NCBI GenBank assembly: GCA_009760855.2
Contig: WPIO01000018.1
Span: 6,555,501-6,619,500 of the forward strand
From: Cristatella mucedo
Taxonomy: Eukaryota > Bryozoa > Phylactolaemata > Cristatellidae
Direction: 5' to 3'
DNA: 64,000 nucleotides
Below the pieces are notes generated by a model. The model ran no database searches, was not told where the DNA came from, and was given only the letters and a program-made list of their open reading frames with translations. Made by a program: the position numbers and the translations under genes. This document shows, piece by piece, positions 1 through 11,916 of this stretch (positions are counted from its first letter, which is position 1; every line of letters starts with the position of its first letter).

Positions 1-666
1 ACCGGTAAGTAGGAGCCCTGAGTAATAATATGCAACGAATCATGGCCACCGGAAAGTAAGAGCCTTGAGTAATGATATGGAATGAATAATGCTCAGCTAA
101 GCATGCAAAGTGCACAGGAACACGAAGACAAGTTTAGTTGAGACTACGATGCAAATATACTAGGTTTTCAGCCGGCCAAACGTGACAGGAACAGTTTGAA
201 TAGCAAATTGGTCGTCTGCTTGTGCTTCGTCCCCAGTCTCGCCGGGCACCTTGTTGCTAGTGAGAACTCATTTTCTTTTCAGCTTCTATTCTTTAATAAG
301 GATCTTGATTGGTACTCGTCAAAAAATGTACAATGTGCTGACTGCGAATTTTAAGTCTACCATTAATTTTCGACCACTTAAAGGAAAACTGGCAAACATA
401 AAGTGCAGCCGTACAAATGTTTAGCTCACTTTTGCACACGCAACTGGCAGCGCTTTTCAATACGCCAACTCGGCAGGTCAAACCGCAGCAGGCGCTCGGG
501 TGAGAACAGAGAGGGTCGCTGCTGTGCAGGCAGCCCGAGCTATAATCCGCTGTGTAATTACTGACGTGGCCACAACATCACAGCAGTAGCCAAGAAAAAG
601 CCCTGCAGGTTCGAGTCCTACGGCAAGCAGCAACTCTTCGTGCCCGCTGCAAGACCGGGCTGAGGG

Positions 667-759
667 CTTCTGCTGCTACATAAATAAATTCGTAATAATT
701 AATAAATTCTTAATAGCTGAATGATTTCATACATACATTCTTCTGCTGCTACATAAATA
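667..759. repeat. 20-bp direct repeat flanking AT-rich spacer
   Basis: The same 20 bases (starting CTTCTGCTGC) occur at 667-686 and 740-759, separated by 53 bp of AT-rich sequence. They could be a target-site duplication around a decayed insertion. Confidence 0.6.
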
Positions 760-1284
760 AGACAGTTGAGCCCTGCTGTGGCTACTCGAACGCAGCATGT
801 TTAGCCCTGAGATAAGCTGATGCCTAAAAGTAATAAAATAAGGTGCTACGATGGACCGACTCAAGCTCCGTCACGCGACCTAATCAATTTTCACACGTAA
901 CAAAGCCATGCAGACCGGTGTGCGCAAAGTATATTCGCAAAGACTGCACACGTGCGGATGCAGCACATGAACACATTGGCAGGCACAGTACGCATGCAGC
1001 CTAGACGATGCCTACACAGGAGGGGGATAGCTCTTACACTGACCCGGCGTGGGTTTCCACGAAACAGCCACGCAGGTGAACCTAAGGAGTTCGGAAAGCA
1101 GGGCACACAGAAGCAGGTCTCGGAGCGGTCCATCGAGTACACGCTAGTGCATCGCTGTGCAATATGGCGTCATTACGAACTACGGGCAGCGACAAGCCGG
1201 GACTTCGTGCGTCGGTGCAGCTAGGTAAGGCACAAGCGCGGAGCAGCAGTGCAGCACCTGCTGCGGGCACAGAGCGTCCAGTGT

Positions 1285-1315
1285 GGGAGGCACGAGGCTT
1301 GCTCTCGTGCCTCCC
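1285..1315 (-). other. Perfect 12-bp hairpin in phosphatase 3' UTR
   Basis: Arms 1285-1296 and 1304-1315 are exact reverse complements (GGGAGGCACGAG) around a 7-base loop. It lies about 143 bases after the stop codon of the minus-strand phosphatase, so it would be in the mRNA if the 3' UTR extends this far. Confidence 0.7.
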
Positions 1316-1458
1316 GCACCTGCTGCTGCTGCTACGTCGTAGCAGACGAGGCACGCAGCCACGGTGTCACGTGACAGCCGGAGCGGCAAGGGCTGGCTCT
1401 CGCTCGTGCTGAGCAGCGCTGCGGGCTGGCGGCGGGCAGGCTGCCTCTGGACGGGTTG

Positions 1459-1669
1459 TCACTGTTGCTGCTGCCGCACACCGTCACCTTCGTCGGGCAG
1501 TTCAAAGAGGCTGTCCACCGACTGGGCGCAGTAGTGCGGCACACACTTCTGATGCACAACGGAGTTGCTAGCCTGCATGCGCCGTGCATCATCCAGGCTG
1601 TTGACGCCGGTCAGCACCAGCAGCCCTTGGAAGCTGCACTCCCGAGCAAACCGGATGTCCGTATCGAGC
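1459..1669 (-). CDS. PGP: Phosphatase exon 8 (C-terminus)
   Basis: Encodes the end of motif IV (LDTDI, D249), GLLVLTGVNSLDDA, the C-terminal SVDSLFELPDEG and a short Gln-rich end. Acceptor CCGTTTTAG; the split Arg of GDR is restored. Stop codon TGA at 1461-1459. Confidence 0.92.
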
Positions 1670-4600
1670 CTAAAACGGACAGCCGGGTGTTGGCCTCCGC
1701 TGCAGGCAGCATGCTCGTTCGTCACTGCTCTGGGTGCCACGCTCGTCGGCATCGAGCGGCCCCGGGCGACCGCTGCTGAGACCATTCAGGATGCGCAGCA
1801 GAAGGCCAGGCGGGCGTTCGAATGTTGTGCGTGCACCTGCGTCGAATATCGGGGGGGGGGGGAGGTACGACTTCATGATGAATAGGCTGCAGTGCAGACA
1901 GAAGCACTCGAAGCAGAAGCTAAAGCAGTTGAGCGAGCAGCAGCATAGCTAGAGCGCCTGAATCGAGACGAAGTTCTCCTCGGGTTAGCGGGCTGTAGAG
2001 TTCGCAAAAAAGCTTGCGGAACATTACTCGAACAGCGGCAGCCGAGGACACGTGGGCACGGCCTGCAGATGTCTCGGAGGGCGGATTGAAAGTAGGTGAG
2101 TTGCCATAGGACTTGAGCCTCTGGTGTCGGGTGGCAGAGGCTTTCACATCTTGCAAACAAAACGTCGGCATCTTTTTCCTACTTCCATGCCACGATAGGC
2201 TTTCTGCAGATCCGGGTGTCGGTCGAGCCACACACATTATCGCGAGCTTACCGAAAGGGTGGCACGCCCCCATTGGCATTGAACAGCAGGTTACAAGCCA
2301 CAATTCTTGCTCCGACCGACGGGCATACAAATGACTTTCACTCATCAACGCAACTCGAAAAACAGCTGCTGCAGTTTCAGCCTCCTCGTCGAAACTCTCA
2401 GGTCCTCTCTAGATAATAAATTAATAATTAATTAATTAATTAATAAAATTAAAATTAATAGATAATAAATAAGCTGTCTTCTGCCTTCACTTCTCAAGTT
2501 AAGACTATGGAAGCTTGTGCCCTGCAGGTCCTAAGCAGCAGCCTGCTTCCGTAAGGCTTAGGCTGATCCACGAGAAGGTTAACAGCTAAGAATTAGCATT
2601 CACAGATTCGCACTCGTCTTTGACAAGTATTGACACAATTAGTTGGTCGTGTGAGATAAACTTTATGTATCCAGTGACCAAAGCAAGTACCGCCGCGTGG
2701 GGAGCATCCTTGCACGAAGACATATTCACAGCTTCGCCGTTCTTTTACAAGCACAATGTCCACCCTCCTACTAAGGAAGATTCATGCATCCGTTTGCCAG
2801 CCATCTTTCATAGCTACTTCTTTGCAACATTCTTCTCTGACCGTCCTTGGGCTTCAGCTATGCGAAAGTTGCTGGCCACGAGTGCAGGTGCATTAGTCGC
2901 ACCGTAAGATGGCAAGCTGCCAAATCGCCACTCAGCACATGCACAAAAAGCCGCCTTCATACCGGTCTCCAATCATCAGCGTTGTTTCGGGATCAAAATC
3001 TTTGTCCAGAGTCTCCAGAATGTCCCGTATGAGGACTTCGGGCTTGCCGACATAAACCGGGTGCTTCTCTGCAGCAGTAGCTACGAACTCAATAATCGAC
3101 CCAGTACCTAGAAAAACAAACTGAATAGCAAAGCTGCTCAGACCAAATAAGAAATGGGTGAAGTGCAAAAACTGGGGTCACTGCTTCAACTGCAACTTCC
3201 TTTACTTTTTAACTTTTTTAAACTTGAGACAACAACAGCAATATGAAGACAGTCGTTATTTTAGTCTCTGAGCATCGCATGTCCACAGTCTTAACTCATC
3301 ATCATACAAATCTTGCTTTGACAGACCAAGGTCAAAGTACACTGCTGTCGATTAACCAGATTAACCAGACAAAGCAGTCACCATTATGCAAGCTGTATAG
3401 TCATTTATAGCTGGCATGGTAACAAATTATTCGAATTCAACACAACTACACACAAAGAAACACGATCCTTACCTAAAAATACCAGGAGCATGCTGGTCTG
3501 CACCTGAGGACACTTATTCAGATTGGTCCACGAATGCCATCTAGTGCACTTCTACAACTGCAATTGACTTTTCATGACCAACGCGATTACGTGGCTCGCA
3601 GTAAGAGCCCAGTTCATTACCGTGGGGTTTGGCATCATCCGGGCCTGTTGCCGTAAAGCTTGGCTAGTGCAACGCCATCATATCTTTTCTGACCCTTGAA
3701 AAATACCTCCGAGGTTTCATGATGTACACCTCACCCACCCTCTTTCCCATCTAGCAGACCTGGAGCCTGGAACATCCATCTCAAGTGATGTGTTAGACGT
3801 TTCATTCTTTTTCCTTTTGCCGTTGCAAAGAAGGTCATTATGCAGTGACAGACAGCGTGCGGCTGAATGACCCTCAACACATGACAGCACAGTTGTTGAT
3901 GGTGCTGTTGCCATAGCAGCACCGGCTGCCGATCATCTTCTTCCCACCCCACCCCCACCCTCCCCCCCCCCCCGGAGCAGGTTTAAAAAGACAGCAAGGA
4001 ATACTTGAATCGGCAGAGAATAACTAAAAGTGAAGGTAAAACATGATCCCATTTCTGACGTCTATGTTACGTTCGAGTACTAATTTCTGCACTGTGTGTA
4101 TGTATCTCCATCTGTAACTCCACAAAGCCAAAAAGACTATGTGAGTGCTACGCTGGGGAGTTTTGTATAGCACACTCACAGGCTATGCAGCTTTCGGTAC
4201 GCATTCGGTAGCCAACAGACTTCGTCTCACACAACAAAACGCCGAGCTGGTTTGGTCTAGCGGTTAAGGTGCTTGCCTCGACCAAGGTCTGACTGAGGTC
4301 GTGGGCTCGAGCCCCGAGGCAAATGTGAAGCGCCTGAATAGAGATTAAGTTCTCTTAGGGCGCTATATAAATGAATTATATATATTACCTATAACAAAGA
4401 GAAAGTGAGAAGCATAGCTGAGTCAGGAGAGCAGCTGAGGTAGTGAGTAACATGGAAGTAGCAGCTCAGGACGGTTGGAAAGGATGTGCCATAGTCGGCA
4501 GCAGGAGAGTAGTTGTCGTTGCATAAGAATCACGGAAGTGAGTTTCATAGTCTAGGACATGCAGAGCCAAAGCTTCTGTTGCCAACTGTCTTTAAGCGGA

Positions 4601-7600
4601 GGAATGGGACAGCTAATTTACTATCCATACAAGACCTGAGGGCGTGAGGAGGCTGAAACTGGGACAGAAGTTCAACTAGGTATGAATGAACCAAGCCGTG
4701 GCAGGCCTTGTGGGTCAGCGAAAAAACTTTGCTCTGTATTCGTTGATCAACAGGCAGCAATCCTAGCTCTTTTGGCAAAGGAGACTGCATCAACGTAGAA
4801 ATTATCATCAGTTGCATCGATGACACAACACACATTCTCTTTCAAACAGAGATACCAGCTTCAAATTGCTAGCCCCGGCTGGTTTTTTCAACCACGGGTT
4901 AGATAACTATTTGAATCCAGAAGCTACAAAGGTTATGCACTACGAATGCACTAAAATTCAGATAACTAGGGTGATACCAATGGATAAGATGTACAGCACA
5001 TGTAAAACTACTGAGCAAAGCTGCAAAGTACATGAAGGTGGCCTACATAGGCCGATGACATCGGCTAGGGAATGAAAGGGCCAGCCATACACGAAGCTCC
5101 GGCTGCTGCTATCACATTCGAAGTACTCTTTGAGTTGTGCGTGCCAGCAAGTGGCCACTTACTGGCACGCACGTGACTTTATTTTGACTAGACACCTTTA
5201 GTGCTGTCTTAGCACTTGCTTCACAGGGTGATAGTGTGCTGAGCATAGCATTACAAAAGAAAACAAACGAACAGCTGGTAACTCGTGATCTGCTCGTGAC
5301 CCGTCTGCTCTTCAGTCTCACGGCTTCTGTTCCACTTGCACACAAGTGACTCATCAACAATACTGGCAAATGGATTCGAACGTAACTTGAAGGCCTAATG
5401 CTAAAAATGAGATCGACCAGGATATCTCCTGTAGCCTCTGAGTGGAATCTGCATCCTGTTAAAAATGAAATTTCGCAAGAAGACCAGATCGGCTGCACCG
5501 AATCAGTTTCAGCTCAGTAGCATTCAGCACAATTTGGGCTTGCTTAGGCTAGGATACCAAAGCCAACCTGGTCTGCATACTCGTCGCATTCCCCCTGTTT
5601 GTCTCTGATCCACTAATTGCCGGTCTTTCCAACTGTGCTCTAATGCACTTAACTTTGGTCTACAACTCTGCAGCTAGGCTTTTCTTGCCAGTAGATTAGC
5701 ACAGTAGCTCCACAGCCAAGTCTGCCTACTTCCACCTATATAACATTGCAAATTCTGGGCTTGGTCGGTTAAGAACGTGCACCACGGCTAAGCTGATATA
5801 CACATTCGTGACATCCCGACTGGACTTCGGTAACTCACTTGTAACTCTGCTTGTAGGTATTCATGCACGGGCAATAACAGGCTTACAGTTGGTGCAAAAC
5901 TCAGCAGCCATGCTTATCTGCCGCATATCTGCCTGAGTCGCCTGTAGAGTCCCACCAACAGTGGCCAGTCTGAGCACTAAAGCGAGTCAAAGTGGTATCT
6001 GCAGACAGCATGACTTTGCCTATCGACATGGCAACTCGAGACTTGTCAGGGTCTAAGGACGCATGTGGAGTGGCAGAGACGGATGCCTCGCATCTGGAGG
6101 ACCTTCCTAGGTCTCGAATTTAATGGCAAAGTCGCCTGCTGAAGCATCAGCTTCATACATGGCCTGGTGACACATCGACTAGTTAGAAGTAGCTGTTTTT
6201 ACCATGCGCTGCCTGTCGAAGAGATTGCAAAGGTCGCATGTAAAAGCGCAAACTCGATTCAAACGGGTGCATGTGCGTGTGTGTGTGCTTGCGCGCGCTG
6301 TCTTCTCAAGGTGCTTGTCGGGCAGGCGGCTTCGATGAGTCCGAGGTTTCGCATTCACTAGCTGCAGTCTGCAGTCTTGCAACACGTGGCAGAACACAGT
6401 CAGAGACCTCGTATTCAGTGATGAAATCACCAGATGCTCAAGTCGCATGGCCAAGCGTCACCGCAAATACATATGGCCTTTGCCATCTGCTTGAATCGCC
6501 TGTAGAATCCTGCTACCAGTGGCCAGTCTGAGCGTTAAAGCGAGTCAAAGTGGCGTCTGCAGACAGCAGCATGAGTTGCCTATCGACGCGACAGCTGGAG
6601 ACTTGACAAAGCCGAAGAACTCCCACGGAGTGGCATGCATTTAGTGGCAGTGTCACATTCCACTCTGCTCTGGCTGCTTATCAAGTTTCGAATCGACTTC
6701 CTTATCCTGTCACTCACCTTTAGGTTCATCCACTCTCATGCTCCGGCCAGCCTGTCTGAATTAGCTTCGCCTCAGGCCTCAAGTAGCACCACCACGGGGT
6801 CGTTTGGCTCAACTCGATTACTTGCGCCCCTTACCAACTTCTAATCCCTCGAATCCTTCGTGCCTGAAGCTACTATGCTCTCAAAGCTTGGAATCACTAC
6901 CAACTGACGTAGCGCTATCTCTCGACTTGACATTCAAAAACAAGCTTTACTCTTACCTGTTCCAGATAGCCTTTCCCCTGTCTGAGTAAATGGTCCTTTA
7001 TGCGGCTTTGCGTTACATAACCGCAAGTCGTGTCTGAGGGCAACAGTGGCATGGTTAAGGTTAGCGCCCCAGCGGACCTGTCCTTTTTCAGGTGTGCCCC
7101 GTTTGCCTGTACACGATTGAGTGTTACTGATAGTCAGTTTTACTAACGAGCGGCCATACAATTTCTGAATACTTTCGCACGATTGTCTTAGCATGACTAA
7201 GTCTTGTGTTTGGCACGCCTGCCAAAGCAAGACACCTTACTTTTCATTAAGAACTGACCATGGTTCTCTTGCAGAGAGTTGTAAAGTGCACGACTAGAGA
7301 TTATTCTCTCTTAGAGAACTCGACAAAAGATTTATCATTACTATTACTATTTTGTTGTGAACGTCTCAACTGCTACACAGCACTCGCAGAGCTGCACAGT
7401 GTCCCTATCGAGCACACGTGTGGCAATTTCAACGTTTGGTCACGCACTAGTAGGTACCCCTGTTCTCTTGGTACGAATAGCTTATCTGGGATGCTTACTC
7501 GATTGCTACATCTCGATTGTATTACTCATCCGTATAGCAACCGAAAAGAACTTAATGGCTACAGTATGCTGCAGGGCTCGAGCCCACTACCTCGGACTTC

Positions 7601-7830
7601 AAAGGCAAGCTTCTAACTCAAACCAGGTGGTCGACACCATCTGCTGCTCATGTGACCCATGTCATTTAGCTGCACCTCAAACCAAACTCGAATCCTTTGG
7701 AAAATGGTTTCAGCTCCTGATGGGGCACTGGCCCAGGCAGCGAGGGTTGCAGAGAGCCAGTCCATACAAAGGGAACACAAACCTCTCATACTTTATCGTT
7801 GTCCAACTCGCAGTTTGGCTGACTGTTTGC

Positions 7831-7870
<40 letters not shown>

Positions 7871-10800
7871 ATTTAAAATAGCACCCTCAGAGAACTCAAT
7901 CTCTTTCTAGACATTTTACATTTGCTGCAAAGGAAGCACGATCGAATGGTTAGTGGTATCATGCTCAATAAACAACAAGAATAACATGGTTAGGGGTGAT
8001 ATGCACACGGTCAGCATTCAAGTGTGGTTAGTGGCAGCATGCACAGTGTCAGCATGCACAAGCACATAAAGGACCAATCACAGGGATCCACCAAATGCTG
8101 TGATAAATAGATGCGTTTTAAGTTTTCTTTTTTAAATATGGACAAGTCAGGGGATGTCATGATGCAAGTCGGGAGTGAGTTCCAGGCTTTGGGAGCATAC
8201 GAGCTAAAGGCACCGGATTTGAGATTTGTACGAGGTATGGGTAAACCACTAGACTCCGAAAAGCGGGTGGTACGACGCTTGGCCTGGTGGGGGAGTAGAT
8301 CTGATTGGTAGTCTGGCGCCAAGTAATGTAGGAACCTAAAACTGAGTTACAAAACCTTGCTTGTTTTGTTTCCTCCAGCCGCAGGCTGCATCACACAGCC
8401 TCGGTAGGAGGGGGGCATGGGCAGGCTGTGCGTGCGCCAGTGCGATCGATCTCGGTGCATTCTGCGACTGCGCCTTTAATTAGTATGCTCCCAAAAGTCA
8501 GGAGCTCACTTCCGTCTGGCGTCACGACATCCTCATGACTTGACGACATTTACAGACGAGCTGAAAACACATCTATTTATCACAGCATTTAGTGGGTCCA
8601 AGTGATCCGTCCTTTGTTTGCTTATGCAGGCTGACACTGTGCATGCTGCCACAAACCGTATTTGCATGCTGACCTTGTGCACGTCACCTCCAACCATGCT
8701 ATGCTTCCTTTTCAGCATATTTAAGTGCCTAGAAAGGGATTCTGTTTTCTTAGGGTGCTCTGCAAATGTTTCATTTAATTATTATTATCATCATGCATAT
8801 GGCAGCAAAAAATGGTGGTTACCATGAGTTTTTTCCAAGTGACAACCTACCCGATCGAGCCAACCGATGCAAATAAAGGTTTCCACAACGAAGGCAATTC
8901 GTGCTTAGGGGCAGGGAGGATTTCCATCGGGTAGCCACTTCTTCAAACAGCAAGCAACCTGCACGGTGCTCAGGTATATGTGCTCTGGTAGCACAAAGGA
9001 CGCCGATAGTCCGGTTGATGCAAACGATAGCGGCCATCGACCAGGCTGCTACTTAGTCAGGAAACCCGTGTCTGGAGAACAGGCAGAACTTGCTGCCGAA
9101 AGACCTCGGCGGTCCAGCTAGGTGGTTTGCATGCAGCTGCAGCCTCATCTCAACGATGATCTGGAAAAGTGATGCCTCGGCCAGACGAGAGACTCGCGAC
9201 CTTGGTGTCTATAGCATGCACACTCAAGGCACTTTACAAATGCGTCTGGGACTTAAAAGCCTAGCCTAGTGAAGCGAGTAACAGCAACGAGTGTCAGGTC
9301 GAGTCCTAGCAACAGCCCTGTCGAGAACATCGGAACGACATACGACTAACCTGCACATGCGGTGGCTGTGCGACCACTACAACTGGGGGGGGGGGGAAAT
9401 CGCCTTCGTACGACAAAGCTGGAACCACGAGCTGAAAGCACACAAAACTAATCGGACAGCTTCGACTGGCACATCCGAAATAGCGCACCTGGAACCCGGA
9501 CGGCACCTTCGGACGGCAGATAGCTGTCGCAGTTGGTACCGACAAACAAGCACCCAGGCCGCTGCAGATAGGACGACGCCTTAACCACCTTCATGTAGTT
9601 GATGTACGGGTCGTAGCCGACGACAACGCAGTTCACCTGGAGGGAGGGTGCAAAGCAGACGTGCGCGCACACGATGCGAGCCACTCTCTCTCTCTCTCTC
9701 TCTCTCAGCCTTCGGAGATCAGCCTTCGGAGGACAGGAACGAATTCAGCCGACAGCAGCCGACTGGTGGTTCGCTGTGATAGCAGTCAGGCGACCGACGA
9801 GTAGAAATCAAGGCACCACTTGACTGTGGCCAAGCATCAGGCCAGAGCGGTGCTCCACCAGAAAGCATGCAACCAATACAGAAAACAGCTGACATTGCTT
9901 GGGCAGCAGTCAAATGCCTCACCACGGCTAAGAGAAGGAATGGGAAGGAAGGCAGGCAGGAACGAAGGAAGGAAGGCAGGAAGGAAGGAAGGAAGGAAGG
10001 AAGGAAGGATGGAAGGAAGGAAGGGAAGGAAGGATCCGTATGAGCAGCACTTTTGGTAGCACAGGTGAATGCATATGAAACGCAAGGGTAGCTGAATCCT
10101 TTCAGGGCACCGCCAGTCATGCATCCTACGTGTCAGCCACTAAATAACTTTTGCAGGGGATCGCTGCCGGCCCTGAGGGGGGCAGAGGAGGAGGGCTGCC
10201 AATGCTGGGGGGGGGGGAGGGGAGGGTCTGGGGGAGTCCACAGTTGTGCATGCACAGCCTTGCAGCTTCCTCGAAATGTCAGCAACATACAGAAATGTCA
10301 GAATGAGAAACACGTGCCCCTATTTGACCCATCGAGGTTCGAGGCTGCAGCTCCACACTTATGACTAGGGGTGTGCACATACATTCAGCTTTGCTTCAAG
10401 TCGCATGCATCGATGTCACATATTCGAGCCATTCGTCCCAAGGAATTAACTGTGAGTGATTAACAGCACTACTTGCACTTCACCGGGCCAAACAATAGCA
10501 GCAAAAAACTCGTCAGCTAGCGGACTCGTCAGCTAAAAATCAGGAGCCTCGACGAGAATTCATCATGCACACTAAAGCAATCAAAGAGGCTGAACATTAT
10601 CCTTGCACGAACCAGCCTATCATATGAGTGCTAGATCCTATCACCAACCGTTCTGAAGCTTTATTCTTCGTAATCACAGAAACGTACAGCAAAATGCATC
10701 CAACCGAATCGGAAATTTTTCCAGGCTCGGTTACAACAAGCAGAGCTGAACTAGCATTACAAATTTCACTCTGATACGTGAAGTATTAGCAGGATTATGC

Positions 10801-11869
10801 ATTTTACAGGTCACAAACTACACTGGAAATGAAGGTGTGCAGAAGTAACAATAATGCACCCCAACAAGCTTCATGCATGTACCTCGATCTCTCAAGGTTC
10901 GACAAGTTGGGATACAAGTCACATAGGATGCAGAGATAGGTAAATTTGTTATTAGCAGATATGTTGCCTTCGGTTTACATCCAGGTTAGACATGACTTGC
11001 ATAATCTTTTTTTTTAATGAAGAAGTCGTTAGAGCTTCCGATCCCATTTCTAATATAGTTGTCTTTTGAAAGATACTCTAAACAAATATATGATTGTCGG
11101 ACGAATTTTATAAATATTTTCTTGATACTCCCCGTTGGGATCAGCGAGTGCAAAGAATTCTCAATACCCCAGCTGTTAGCAAAGTGCCTTGGAAAATATT
11201 CGTCGAAGGGGCTTTCTGGCCAGACGAGATGTGTTGCCGCTCATCTTGACAATAGTTTCATTTCATTTTTAGTTTCATGGAGAAGACAGGGCATGCTAGG
11301 AAGCACGAGGCACGTGTTCTTCGCAAGATGTACTAGACTTACAGCTCTGCTCCCATGGATAGCATAATGAGAGCCAGATTGGAGACCAAATTGTGAACTG
11401 ATACATTAAATGATTAATGGCATTATTACGAATCTCGAGAACTGCTCCTTTCTAAATGTTTTGGGAGCAATTTTGACAACTTCAGCAAAAACATGTTAAT
11501 TTTATTCAGCAGCTCTTACTTTTTCTAAAAAATGTGAACGTGGAGCTGCAAATTCGTCTGTTACTCACTGGAAATCAGAAAATTTCATTCAATTTAAGAA
11601 AGTTTGCTGCCATCCATGTGCGGATGCCATCAATACATGCAGCAAGGGAGTTGAGAGAGAATTCGATGCGCTGGAGGGCTGGAAGAGATCAAAGCAAAGG
11701 TACAACTGACGGTCGTCTACATAGAAGTAAGAGCCTTTATTGTGCTTGGCAAGCATATCGGCAAGAGGGCGAGTATAAACCGTGAAAAGAACAGAGGGGG
11801 AGCCGAGCGCAGATCCCCGAGGTTTTATATTTCATATTTCATTATATATACATCTCATTATTTACATCA

Positions 11870-11916
<47 letters not shown>

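Larger units (their letters stand above)
1..1458. other. Downstream of phosphatase; 3' UTR and flank
   Basis: No further coding exon recognised. The first few hundred bases left of 1459 are presumably the minus-strand 3' UTR and hold the hairpin at 1285-1315. No clear minus-strand AATAAA was found; an ATTAAA complement lies near 291-296. A tRNA-like B-box (GGTTCGAGTCC) near 608-618 hints at a decayed SINE. Confidence 0.5.

Noticed and set aside
9719-10124. Pro/Ser/Phe- and Gly/Arg/Lys-rich ORFs
   Set aside because: Translation of the GGAA-type microsatellite.
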